From contig JADJCM010000003.1 of the NCBI GenBank assembly GCA_016703225.1, forward strand, positions 806,001-870,000: 64,000 nt of DNA, read 5' to 3'. The notes under the pieces were generated by a model, which was not told where the DNA came from, searched no databases, and saw only the letters and a program-made list of their open reading frames with translations. The translations under genes and the position numbers were made by a program. Source of the stretch: Lysobacterales bacterium. Its GTDB lineage: Bacteria; Pseudomonadota; Gammaproteobacteria; Xanthomonadales; Ahniellaceae. This document shows positions 42,986-52,800 of the stretch, in pieces (the first letter of the stretch is position 1; each line of letters starts with the position of its first letter).

Positions 42986-44617
42986 ATGCAAGACGACTCA
43001 TTCGACCGCGCCCAACGCCTGATCCGTCGACTGCGCGAGCGTCTGCCGCGTCCGACGCGCCGCGATGTGATCCGCGCCGCATTCGCGTTCAGCGCCGCCG
43101 GCATCGCTGCGTCGCTGCTGCCGAAACCGGCGCGTGCCTACGGTTTCGAAACACCGCGCTTCACCGGGTACCCGTTCACGCTCGGGGTCGCCTCCGGCTA
43201 TCCACGCGCCGACGGCGTATCGCTGTGGACGCGCCTGGCACCGGAACCGCTGCAGCCGGATGGAGGCATGGTCCCGGACATGATCCATCTCGGATGGGAA
43301 GTGGCGAGCGACGACAAGTTCGCCAACGTCGTGCGCAAGGGCGGCGTGCGCGCGGTACCGGAACTGGCGCACAGCGCGCATGTCGACGTGCGCGGTCTCG
43401 AACCGGGCCGCTGGTACTGGTATCGATTCACTTGCGGTGACGAGGTCAGCCCGGTCGGACGCACGCGCACCGCCGAAGCCAAGGGCGCCAAGCTCGACCG
43501 CCTGCGCTTCGCCGTGGCCTCCTGCCAGCACTACGAGCAGGCCTACTTCTCGGCGCACCGGCATCTGCTTGACGAAAACCTCGACCTGATGTTCTTCGTC
43601 GGCGACTACATCTACGAGAGCAACTGGGGCGATGATCTGGTGCGCCGCCATGTCGGCCCGGAAGCGGATACGCTGGCGCGCTATCGCGTGCGCCACGCCC
43701 AGTACAAGACCGACCGCGACCTGCAGCGCATCCACGCATCGGTGCCCTGGGCCTTCACCTGGGACGACCACGAAGTCGAGAACGACTACGCCGGCGCGCA
43801 GAGCGAGAATCTCGACCCGTCGTTCCTGCTACGCCGCGCCGCCGCGTATCAAGCGTTTTTCGAGCACATGCCGGTGCCGCTGACGATGCGTCCGCAGACG
43901 AACGAGATGCGCATCTACGACCACCTCGACTACGGCGATCTCGCCCGCTTCTATCTGGTCGACAACCGCCAGTACCGCGCCCCACAAGCGTGTCCGGACG
44001 CTTACAAGGGCGGTGGCTCGACCGACGTGCTGCCGAGCCAGTGCCCGGAACTGAAGGACCCGTCGCGCAGCATGCTCGGCGCCACGCAGGAGCGGTGGCT
44101 GGACCAGACGTTTGCAACCGCCCGTGCACAGTGGAACGTGATTGCGCAGCAGACCATCTTCTCGCGCTTCGGCAGCCTCCGCGAGGACGAGATGAGTGCC
44201 TGGACCGACGGCTGGGACGGCTACCCGGCCACGCGCGAGCGCCTGCTCGCGTCTCTGCGAACGCACCGCGTGCGCAACCCGATGATCCTCGGTGGCGACA
44301 TCCACGCCACCGTGGTCGCCAACGTGCATCGCGAAGCCGGCAATCCGGAATCGGCGAAGGTGGCCGCGGAGTTCTGCGGCACCTCGATCGCCTCGCAAGG
44401 CTGGAGCGAGGACATGTTCAATCCGCGCCTGCCGCAGAACCCGCACGTGCAGTTCGGCAACACCACCAAGCGCGGCTACATCGCCTTCGACATCAACCGT
44501 CGCGGCTGCGACGCCCGCCTGCGCGTGCTCGACAACGAAAAGCGCGCCGACAGCGGCATCAGCACGCTGGCCAGCTTCCGCGTCGAAGACGGCAAGGCCG
44601 GGGTGGACAAGGTCTAG
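42986..44617 (+). CDS. phoD: Tat-exported alkaline phosphatase D (PhoD)
   Basis: PhoD is a metal-dependent phosphodiesterase/phosphatase exported by Tat. The 543-aa product has a twin-arginine leader (TRRDVIRAAFAFSAAGIAAS ahead of ARA), an N-terminal Ig-like domain (FTLGVASGYPRADGVSLWTR) and the catalytic core with FFVGDYIYESN, WAFTWDDHEVENDYAG and NPMILGGDIHATVV, which supply the metal-binding Asp, Asn and His residues. The ATG at 42986 places the RR motif at about residue 25. It is divergent from icmF with about 150 bp between starts. Confidence 0.92.
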   Translation: MQDDSFDRAQRLIRRLRERLPRPTRRDVIRAAFAFSAAGIAASLLPKPARAYGFETPRFTGYPFTLGVASGYPRADGVSLWTRLAPEPLQPDGGMVPDMIHLGWEVASDDKFANVVRKGGVRAVPELAHSAHVDVRGLEPGRWYWYRFTCGDEVSPVGRTRTAEAKGAKLDRLRFAVASCQHYEQAYFSAHRHLLDENLDLMFFVGDYIYESNWGDDLVRRHVGPEADTLARYRVRHAQYKTDRDLQRIHASVPWAFTWDDHEVENDYAGAQSENLDPSFLLRRAAAYQAFFEHMPVPLTMRPQTNEMRIYDHLDYGDLARFYLVDNRQYRAPQACPDAYKGGGSTDVLPSQCPELKDPSRSMLGATQERWLDQTFATARAQWNVIAQQTIFSRFGSLREDEMSAWTDGWDGYPATRERLLASLRTHRVRNPMILGGDIHATVVANVHREAGNPESAKVAAEFCGTSIASQGWSEDMFNPRLPQNPHVQFGNTTKRGYIAFDINRRGCDARLRVLDNEKRADSGISTLASFRVEDGKAGVDKV

Positions 44618-44618
44618 A

Positions 44619-44703
44619 GCATCGCGGGCCGGAGCCCGCTCCCACAGGTGCACAGACAAACCCACCTGGGGCCCCTGTGGGAGCGGGCTCCGGCCCGCGA
44701 TGC
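44619..44703. terminator. Perfect 30-bp inverted repeat, probable bidirectional terminator
   Basis: Arms 44619-44648 and 44674-44703 are exactly complementary over 30 bp, with a 25-bp loop. The element begins 2 bp after the phoD stop and ends 7 bp before the stop of the convergent LolA-like gene. There is no T-run, so it may be a REP-like bidirectional terminator or mRNA-stabilising element. Confidence 0.75.
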
Positions 44704-44709
44704 CTTGGC

Positions 44710-45327
44710 TCAATTCGGCGCCACGATCCGAATCCCCGGGTCGTAGTCGTAATCGACCACGGTCTTGCTGCGCTGGCCCATCGCCTCGCCATCGGTATCG
44801 ATTCGCGTCGGGTAGCCGCTGGCCTTGTCGAGGTAGATGGTGCTGGTGCCGGCCGAACGGATGCCCATCATCTTCACGTCGAAGTCGTAGGCAAACACCT
44901 TGCAGTCGTGACCGTTGATGGTTTCGTCGCCGAGCATACGCACGTTGCGCGTGCCTTCCATCGACGCCTTCATCATTTCCGGCTTGTAGGCATCGATCAT
45001 CTTGCTCATGCTCATCGGAAACTTCATCCAGTTGCCGCCCTGGTGCTTCATCCAGGTGCCGTCGCCGATGATGATGAACTCGCTCTCCGCCGACTTCATG
45101 TGGAACTTGTTCGGCCAGTTGGTGCGCATCTCCGAGCTCGTCACCCGACCCTTCTTGTCGGTGCTGCTGATCTTCGCGGTGAAGGCCAGGTCGCGGGCAT
45201 CGAACATCTTCGCCCACAGACCCATCAGTTCGGCGCGGGCGGCCAGATCATCGGCATGCACGGCAGGGGCAACGAGACTGCCGCAGGCGAGCGCGAGCGA
45301 CAGCAGCAGGGACCGGATCGACATCAT
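44710..45327 (-). CDS. Exported LolA-like/outer-membrane lipoprotein-sorting-like protein
   Basis: A roughly 205-aa periplasmic protein with a signal peptide (IRSLLLSLALACGSLVAPAV, HAD) and a fold like LolA or RseB-type half-barrels: DLAFTAKISSTDKKGRVTSS, NKFHMKSAESEFIIIGDGTW and KVFAYDFDVKMMGIRSAGTS. Many similar proteins are annotated DUF4412/LolA-related. It is unlikely to be the main LolA because the usual sequence blocks are missing. Two adjacent ATGs (45327, 45324) follow GAGGAG; either may be used. Confidence 0.78.
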   Translation of the reverse strand: MMSIRSLLLSLALACGSLVAPAVHADDLAARAELMGLWAKMFDARDLAFTAKISSTDKKGRVTSSEMRTNWPNKFHMKSAESEFIIIGDGTWMKHQGGNWMKFPMSMSKMIDAYKPEMMKASMEGTRNVRMLGDETINGHDCKVFAYDFDVKMMGIRSAGTSTIYLDKASGYPTRIDTDGEAMGQRSKTVVDYDYDPGIRIVAPN

Positions 45328-45530
45328 TGGACTCCTCAGGTGGGGGACGCGAACGATAGCAAGCCTCCGCAGAACCACGGCAGAACCGGCCACTCCCCTT
45401 CAAACGGCGCCGGGTTCCCGCGCCGCGGCGACGTGGCTACACTTCGCGCCGCTCGCGGCCGGCCGTTCCCGGGAGGGCCTTCGACTGCCGCCGCAACCCG
45501 CCTCATCCTTCCGTTCTGGAGTTCCATCCC

Positions 45531-46637
45531 ATGATTTTCGAAACGCTCGCGTCCACGGGTCACGAGGAAGTCGTCTTCTGCCACAACAAGGACGCCGGAC
45601 TGAAGGCGATCATCGCGATCCACAACACGGTCCTCGGGCCGGCGCTGGGCGGTCTGCGCATGTGGCCGTACAAGACCGAGCAGGACGCGCTGAACGACGT
45701 GCTGCGCCTGTCGCGCGGCATGACCTACAAGGCCGCGGTCTCGGGCCTGAACCTGGGCGGCGGCAAGGGCGTGATCATCGGTGATCCGTCCAAGGACAAG
45801 TCGGAAGCGCTGTTCCGCGCCTTCGGTCGCTACGTGAACTCCTTGAACGGCCGCTACATCACCGCCGAGGACGTCGGCATCGACGTCAACGACATGGAAT
45901 GGGTGCTCAAGGAAACCGATTTCGTCACCGGCGTGCACCAGGTGCATGGCGGCTCCGGCGACCCCTCGCCGTTCACCGCCTACGGCACCCTGCAGGGCCT
46001 GATGGCGACGTTGAACGCCAAGTTCGGCAATGAAGACGTCGGCAAGTACAGCTACGCGGTGCAGGGCGTTGGCCATGTCGGCGGCGAGTTCGTCAAGCTG
46101 CTGCGCGAACAGGGCGCCAAGGTGTTCGTCACCGACATCAACAAGGAGTCGGTGCAGCGCTGCGTCGACGACTATGGCTGCGAGGCGGTGAGCCTGGACG
46201 ACATCTACGACGTCGATGCCGACGTCTATTCGCCGTGCGCGCTCGGCGGCACCGTCAACCACAGCACCATTCCGCGCTTCATGTTCAAGGTCATCTGCGG
46301 CGCCGCCAACAACCAGCTCGCCACCGAAGACTGCGGCGACGAAGTCGAGAAGCGCGGCATCATCTATGCGCCCGACTACGCCGTGAACGCCGGCGGTCTG
46401 ATGAACGTGTCGCTCGAGATCGACGGCTACAACCGCGAACGCGCGATGCGCATGATGCGCACGATCTACCACAACCTCGGCAAGATCTTCGCGATCGCCA
46501 AACGCGACAACATTCCGTCGTACAAGGCCGCCGACCGCATGGCGGAAGAGCGCATCCAGACCATCGGCAAGATCCGCCTGCCGCACATGGGCAACGGCGC
46601 CCCGCGCTTCCTCGGCCGCATGCGCGGACTGGGCTGA
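45531..46637 (+). CDS. Leucine (Leu/Val/Phe-type) dehydrogenase
   Basis: An NAD-dependent amino-acid dehydrogenase that deaminates branched-chain amino acids to 2-oxo acids. The 368-aa protein has the Glu/Leu/Phe/Val dehydrogenase dimerisation domain (VLGPALGGLRMWPYKTEQDA; GLNLGGGKGVIIGDP with catalytic Lys) and the Rossmann domain (VQGVGHVGGEFVKLLREQGA). The start is ATG 45531. A terminator follows, then an acyl-CoA dehydrogenase gene in the same direction: together they would catalyse early and later steps of leucine breakdown, the branched-chain 2-oxoacid dehydrogenase being elsewhere. Confidence 0.93.
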   Translation: MIFETLASTGHEEVVFCHNKDAGLKAIIAIHNTVLGPALGGLRMWPYKTEQDALNDVLRLSRGMTYKAAVSGLNLGGGKGVIIGDPSKDKSEALFRAFGRYVNSLNGRYITAEDVGIDVNDMEWVLKETDFVTGVHQVHGGSGDPSPFTAYGTLQGLMATLNAKFGNEDVGKYSYAVQGVGHVGGEFVKLLREQGAKVFVTDINKESVQRCVDDYGCEAVSLDDIYDVDADVYSPCALGGTVNHSTIPRFMFKVICGAANNQLATEDCGDEVEKRGIIYAPDYAVNAGGLMNVSLEIDGYNRERAMRMMRTIYHNLGKIFAIAKRDNIPSYKAADRMAEERIQTIGKIRLPHMGNGAPRFLGRMRGLG

Positions 46638-46652
46638 GCACTGGCGCCCCCG

Positions 46653-46685
46653 ACGCCACGCGCACCCCGCGCGTGGCGTTTTTAT
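46653..46685 (+). terminator. Intrinsic terminator after leucine dehydrogenase
   Basis: A perfect 10-bp stem (ACGCCACGCG/CGCGTGGCGT) with a short loop is followed by TTTTTATT. It separates the dehydrogenase gene from the downstream acyl-CoA dehydrogenase. Confidence 0.9.
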
Positions 46686-46707
46686 TCGGACCTACGGAGT
46701 TTCCGCG

Positions 46708-47865
46708 ATGCGCGCATTTCCCCTCGGCGAAGACATCGACCTGCTGCGCGACACGGTGCGCGCCTTTGCCGAGAAAGAGATCGCGCCGCGCGCGGCGCAG
46801 ATCGATCACGACAACCTGTTCCCGGCGGACCTGTGGCGCAAGCTCGGCGAACTGGGCCTGCTCGGCATCACCCTGCCGGCCGAATACGGCGGCTCGGAAA
46901 TGGGCTATCTGGCGCATCTGGTCGCGATGGAAGAGATCTCGCGCGCATCGGGTTCGGTGGGCTTGAGCTACGGCGCGCACTCGAACCTGTGCGTGCAGAA
47001 CTTGTACAACAACGCCACACCGGAGCAGCGCGCGCGCTACCTGCCGAAGTTGTGCTCGGGCGAGCACGTCGGCGCACTGGCGATGAGCGAACCCGGCGCC
47101 GGTTCCGACGTGGTCGGCTCGATGGCCTGCCGCGCCGAGTTGCGTGGCGACCACTGGCTCGCCAACGGCTCCAAGATGTGGATCACCAACGGTCCCGAGG
47201 CCGACGTGCTGGTCGTGTACATGCGCACCGCCGGCAAGGAAATGAAGTCGCGTGCAATGACCGCGTTCATCGTCGAGAAGAGCATGCCCGGCTTCCGTAC
47301 CGCGCAGAAGCTCGACAAGCTCGGCATGCGCGGCTCCAACACCTGCGAACTGGTGTTCGAGGACTGCGCCATCCCGGCCGAGAACGTACTCGGCGAGGTC
47401 AACAACGGCGTCAAGGTGCTGATGAGCGGCCTCAACACCGAGCGCCTGGTGCTCAGCGGCGGCCCGCTCGGGCTGATGCAGGCGGCGACGGAGATCGCGC
47501 TCGCGTATTCGCGCGAACGCAAGCAGTTCGACTCGCCGATCGGGACCTTCGGCATCATGCAGGCCAAGCTCGCCGACATGTACACCGCGCTGCAGAGTTC
47601 GCGCGCCTTCGCCTACCAGATCGCCCGCGACTACGACGCCGGCCACCGCTCGCGCATCGACACCGCCGCTTGCCTGCTGCACGCATCGCGCTCGGCGGTC
47701 CAGGTCACGCTCGAAGCCATCCAGACACTCGGCGGCAACGGCTTTATCAACGAATACCCCACCGGCCGCCTGTTGCGCGACGCCAAGCTCTACGAGATCG
47801 GCGCCGGCACCAACGAAATTCGCCAGATGTTGATCGGGCGAGAGTTGTTCGAAGGGCGTGCCTGA
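46708..47865 (+). CDS. ivd: Isovaleryl-CoA dehydrogenase (acyl-CoA dehydrogenase)
   Basis: An FAD enzyme of leucine catabolism oxidising isovaleryl-CoA to 3-methylcrotonyl-CoA. The 385-aa product has the acyl-CoA dehydrogenase signatures ALAMSEPGAGSDVVGSMACR and WITNGPEADVLVVYMRTAGK, plus IVD-like features SYGAHSNLCVQNLYNNAT and YEIGAGTNEIRQMLIGREL. The start is ATG 46708 (no strong ribosome binding site visible). It follows the leucine dehydrogenase gene on the same strand, and IcmF, which can use related branched acyl-CoAs, lies a few kb upstream. Confidence 0.92.
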   Translation: MRAFPLGEDIDLLRDTVRAFAEKEIAPRAAQIDHDNLFPADLWRKLGELGLLGITLPAEYGGSEMGYLAHLVAMEEISRASGSVGLSYGAHSNLCVQNLYNNATPEQRARYLPKLCSGEHVGALAMSEPGAGSDVVGSMACRAELRGDHWLANGSKMWITNGPEADVLVVYMRTAGKEMKSRAMTAFIVEKSMPGFRTAQKLDKLGMRGSNTCELVFEDCAIPAENVLGEVNNGVKVLMSGLNTERLVLSGGPLGLMQAATEIALAYSRERKQFDSPIGTFGIMQAKLADMYTALQSSRAFAYQIARDYDAGHRSRIDTAACLLHASRSAVQVTLEAIQTLGGNGFINEYPTGRLLRDAKLYEIGAGTNEIRQMLIGRELFEGRA

Positions 47866-48124
47866 GCATACGCAATGCTTCGGTCGTGCCTGCCGCGGCT
47901 CCTGCAGCATGGCCACCACGCATCTGCCCAAGCACCGAACCGGTAGCCGTGCCCACCGTCCGGGTGGCGAGGCCGCTCGCGTTGACTGCTTCGGCGCCGC
48001 AGCCTCAGACTCCAGCCATGCACCCGACGCTTCCAACGGGGAATTGCCGCATCGGCGTTAACGCTTCGGGAGGGTTTTCACGCATGGCCCCTGCACAGAA
48101 GAAGCCGCGAAGCATTTCGCGCAG

Positions 48125-49756
48125 ATGCAGACTGGCCAGGCCCTCGGCGTGACTCACGCCTCGGACGTCGTGGTGGTCGGCGGCGGTCTCGCAGGCATGG
48201 TCGCGGCGCTGGAATTGTTGCGCGCCGGGCATTCCGTGACGCTGGTGGATCGCGATACGCGCGAGCGATTCGGCGGGCTGGCACGCTGGGCCTTCGGCGG
48301 CATGGCGCTGGTCGGGACGCCGCTGCAGGCACGCTTGCGGATTGCGGATACACCCGAGATCGCGCTGCGCGACTGGGTCCGCTTCGGTGAACTCGACCCC
48401 GCCGATCAGTGCTCGATGGCCTGGGCGCGATGCTACGTTGAGCGTTCCAGATCAGACGTTTATGACTGGTTGCTCAAGGAAAACATCACCTTCCTGCCGG
48501 CGGTGAACTGGGTCGAGCGCGGACGCTTCGGCGAGGGCAATTCGTTGCCGCGTTACCACGTGATCTGGGGCTGCGCGCGTAAACTGGTGTTGTGCCTGAG
48601 CGCGGCGCTCGACCGCGCCGACCGCGGCGGATCGTTGCGCCGCTTGCATCGTCATCGCGTCATTGCACTGGAGCACAGCGCCGGCCGCATCGACGGCGCG
48701 CTGGCGATCGACGAGAACAGCGGCCGCGAGCTCCGCCTGCAGGCGCCGGTGGTGGTGCTGGCGATGGGTGGCATCAATGGCGCCCACGACGAATGCCGGG
48801 CGAACTGGCCGAAGGATCGGCCGCAGCCGGCAACGATGCTCAACGGTGCGCATCCGTTTGCAGATGGCAAGCTGCACCATCACGTGGCCGAAACGCTCGA
48901 CGGGCGCATCGTCAACGCCGGCGAGATGTGGAATTACGCCGCCGGCTTTCCCCACCCGTTCCCGCATTTCGACGGCCACGGGCTCTCGACGATCCCGTGC
49001 AAGTCGGCGCTATGGCTCGACCATCGCGGCGAGCGCATCGGGCCGGAGCCGCTGGTCACCGGCTTCGATACCCATTGGCTGTGCCAGCGCGTCGCCGAGC
49101 AGGCCAAGCCCTGGACCTGGCAGCTGCTGAACTGGCGCATCGCGGCCAAGGAGTTCGCGATCTCGGGCGGCGAGCACAACCAGCGCATCCGCGACCGCCA
49201 GTTCCTGCGGTTTCTGTGGGAGACGCTGTTCGGCAACCATCGCCTGGTCCGCCAGATGAGCCGCGAGAGCGCCGACTTCCTGGTCGACGAAACGCTCTCC
49301 GGGCTGTCGGCGCAGATGAACGCGTTGACCGCGACGCACGACATCGACGCGACGCGATTGCAGGCGACCGTGGACGCCTTCGACGCGCAGTTCGCCCGCG
49401 GCCTGGCGCTCGCCAACGACGACCAGATCCGTCGCATCGTGCATGCGCGGCAATGGCCGCCGGACCGGCTGCGCACCTGCAAGCCGGCGCCGTTGCAGCA
49501 AGCGGGCGCCGGCCCCTGGATCGCGATCCGCACGCAACTGGTGACGCGCAAGAGCCTCGGCGGCCTGCGTACCGACCTCGAAAGCCGTGTGCTCGATGGC
49601 GCTGGCGCAGCGATCCCCGGGTTGTACTGCATCGGCGAGGCGGCCGGCTTCGGCGGCGGCGGTTGCAGCGGCAAGCGCTCGCTCGAAGGCACCTTTCTGC
49701 CCGGTTGCATCCTCACCGCTCGCGCGGCGGCGCGCTCGATCGTGGGTGGCGGCTGA
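48125..49756 (+). CDS. FAD-dependent oxidoreductase (3-ketosteroid dehydrogenase/fumarate-reductase type)
   Basis: A 543-aa flavoprotein with an N-terminal Rossmann FAD-binding motif (DVVVVGGGLAGMVAALELLR) and FGGLARWAFGGMALVGTP, a substrate-domain and the C-terminal FAD block GLYCIGEAAGFGGGGCSGKR with SLEGTFLPGCILTARAAARS. The family includes FAD-binding dehydrogenases with unknown substrates, often annotated as KstD-like. No signal peptide is seen. The start could be the ATG at 48125 or the GTG at 48149. It lies upstream of a GGDEF/EAL gene and has no obvious operon partner. Confidence 0.86.
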   Translation: MQTGQALGVTHASDVVVVGGGLAGMVAALELLRAGHSVTLVDRDTRERFGGLARWAFGGMALVGTPLQARLRIADTPEIALRDWVRFGELDPADQCSMAWARCYVERSRSDVYDWLLKENITFLPAVNWVERGRFGEGNSLPRYHVIWGCARKLVLCLSAALDRADRGGSLRRLHRHRVIALEHSAGRIDGALAIDENSGRELRLQAPVVVLAMGGINGAHDECRANWPKDRPQPATMLNGAHPFADGKLHHHVAETLDGRIVNAGEMWNYAAGFPHPFPHFDGHGLSTIPCKSALWLDHRGERIGPEPLVTGFDTHWLCQRVAEQAKPWTWQLLNWRIAAKEFAISGGEHNQRIRDRQFLRFLWETLFGNHRLVRQMSRESADFLVDETLSGLSAQMNALTATHDIDATRLQATVDAFDAQFARGLALANDDQIRRIVHARQWPPDRLRTCKPAPLQQAGAGPWIAIRTQLVTRKSLGGLRTDLESRVLDGAGAAIPGLYCIGEAAGFGGGGCSGKRSLEGTFLPGCILTARAAARSIVGGG

Positions 49757-49869
49757 GCGTCCACGCGGGCTCCATCATTGGTTCCAATTCAGCCGTTGCC
49801 TGCCCGAGGCGACGGCGTATGCTCGGGCGGCAGGGCCCTGGATGCCCGTGTTTCTACTGCGAGGCCTGC

Positions 49870-52800
49870 GTGAATGCATGCACGGCGCTGTTCCGCTGCG
49901 GTGTCGGGTGGCTGATCGGGCTGCTCGGCTTGCTTGCGGCGGGCGCGTCGCGGGCCGAGGTCGATGGCCGCTTCGAACGACTTGGTGTCGAGCAGGGACT
50001 GCCCAACGGCAACGTGACCGCCCTGCTCCAGGATCGCCTCGGATTCCTCTGGATCGGCACCCAGAGCGGCCTGTTCCGCTTCGACGGCTACCAGTTCCGT
50101 GCCTACCAACGCGCACCGGAGCGTGGCGCCGGCCTGTCCGACGGCTGGGTCTGGGCGCTGCACGAGGACGCCGACGGCCGGCTTTGGGTGGCCACCCTTG
50201 ACGGCGGACTGAATCGCTTCGACCCCAAGCAGCGACGGTTCGAGCTGTTTCGGACGCCGGCGCCGCCCAACGGCCCATCTACGGCGGATGCGCGCGCGCT
50301 CGACAGCGACAGCGGCCCCCTCTGGCTCGGCGGCAGCGCAGGCCTATCGCGTATCGATCGTCGCAGCGGGCAGCCGATCGACTGGCCCGACCATGACGCT
50401 GCAGCGGCACGCGCGCGCTCAGATCGGGTCAGTGCGTTGGTGTCGGACGGTGCCGGAGGCGCATTTGTGGGCAGCGGTCGGCAGCTCGGGCACTGGCACG
50501 CGGACGGCAACTGGCAGCCGGTGGTGGCTGCCGAGGCATCCCCCCTGCCCCCGATCTCGGCGCTGCACCGCATGCGCGACGGCAGCCTGTGGGTCGGCAG
50601 CGAGTACGGCACGCTGTTTTGGCTGCCTGCGGGCGGCGACCGCCTGCAGCCGACGCCCATGCCCCCCGAATTTCGCGCCAACGCCGTGACCGCCCTGACC
50701 AGCGATGCCGATGGCCGCCTGTGGCTCGGTACCTTCGCCGATGGGCTCTGGCTACTCGAGGCCGACCGGCGCAGCTGGCGGCACTTCCCGGCGCAGCCCG
50801 CCGATCCGCGGGCACTCGCCGATGCCCGCATCTCGGCGCTGCTCCCCGATCGCAGCGGCGGTCTGTGGGTGGCCAACTGGAACCACGGCCTGCACCGCCT
50901 GGATCTGGTCAGCGTCGGCTTCGACCGCTTCGGCGTCACCGACGAGGCTGCCTGGCAGGTGTATGCGATCGCCGGTGCGGAGGATGGCGGTCTGTGGCTT
51001 GGCACCATCGGCCACGGCGTGCAGCGAGTCGCGGCCGATGGCCGTGCGCTGCAGTCCCACCGCCACGATCCCGACGACCCGCACAGCCTCAGCCACGACG
51101 TGGTCCGCTCGCTGGCGCGCGACCGCGCGGGCACGCTTTGGGTCGGTACCCATGCCGGACTGGACCGGTTGCGAGCGGATGGCGGCTTCGATCACTTCCG
51201 TCATGGCGAGTCACCGGGCAGTCTGGGTGCGGGCCCCGTGCGCGCGATCCTGGAGGACCGCCAGGGTCGGTTCTGGGTCGGCACCGAGAGCGCTGGCCTG
51301 TACCGCTTCGACCGCGACACTGGGCGGGCCGAGCGTGCGGGTCCCGCATCCGGGCAGCCCGGCAGCCTCGGCAACCCTTGGATCAACGTGTTGCTCGAGG
51401 ATCGACACGGGCAGCTCTGGGTGGGCACCCAGGGCGGACTCAACCGCTGGCGATCGGAGCGCGCCGACTTCGAGTCCTGGCGTCACCAGCCCGGGCAACC
51501 CGACAGCCTCGCCCACGATCGCGTGAACTGCCTGTACGAGGACAGCAAAGGGCGCCTCTGGGCCTGCACCGGCTCAGGGCTGGACCGGATCGAGGCACGC
51601 AGCGACGGGTTGCACTTCATCGCGCACGGACCGGAACAGGGTCTGGCCGCGGAATCGGTCGGGACGGTGCTGGAAGCGCCGGACGGCCGGCTCTGGATGA
51701 GTACCACCGCGGGACTGTCCTCGCTCGCTCCCGACACCAGCCGCATTCGCAACTACGGTGCCCGCGACGGCGCGCAGGCGAACGGCTACTTCGTGCATTC
51801 CGGCCTCGCCGCGAGCGATCGCCAGCGGCTCTACTTCGGCGGCCTCGCCGGGGTCAGCGTGGTGCAACCGGCGCTAGTGCGCGACAACCCGTTTCCACCA
51901 CCGGTGCGGCTGACCGACCTGCTGCTGTTCAACAGCCCGGTGCCGCTGGCTTGGCAACAGGCGGACTCGCCGCTGTCGGACGCCATCGAGTTCGCGCCGT
52001 CGGTACGGCTGGATCATCGGCAAAGCGTGTTCGCCCTCGAATTCGCGGCGCCCCACTTCGCCGATCCGGCCAGCAACCGCTATCGCTATCGTCTGGTCGG
52101 CTTTGATCGCGACTGGCAGCAGACGCCGTCGAGCCGGCGTTTCGCGACCTACACCAACCTCGAAGCCGGGCAATACCGCTTCGAGGTCCAGGCCAGCAAC
52201 GAGGATGGGCTTTGGAGCGCGCAGCCGGCCAGTCTCGAAATCGAGGTGCTGGCGCCACCGTGGCGCTCACCGCTGGCCTACCTCGGCTATCTGCTGACGC
52301 TCGCGGCGATTGGCGGGCGCTGGGCCTGGACGCGTCGCGAGAAACACCGCACCGAACAACGTCACCTCGCCGCCGTGCGCGCTTCCGAAGAGCGCCTCAA
52401 GCTCGCGCTGTGGGGCTCGGGCGACAGCGTGTGGGACTGGGATCTCGCCCACGGCAGCGTGCACCGCGCCGGACTGGAATTCCTCGGCTACGAAGCCAAC
52501 GACCTGGCGCCGACCATCTCGACCATGGAGGCCCTGATCCATCCGGACGACCTGCCGGGGGTGATGGAGCGACTGGAGCGCCTGCGTCGCGGCCAGGCCA
52601 GCGACTACAGCGCCGAGTTCCGCGTCCGCACCAAGGATGGCCACTGGCTGTGGGTGCTCGATCGCGGCAAGGTGGTCGAGACCGACCCGGTGAGCGGCCA
52701 GGTCACGCGCATCGCCGGCACCCTGAAGAACGATCAGGCGCGCAAGGAAACCGAGCAGGCGTTGTTGCAACTCGCCAAGTACGACCCGCTCACCGGGCTT

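Noticed and set aside
48592..49869. N-terminal extension of the PAS-GGDEF-EAL gene back to 48592
   Set aside because: It overlaps the FAD oxidoreductase in another frame and is Arg-rich; the true start with a signal peptide is at 49870 or 49819.
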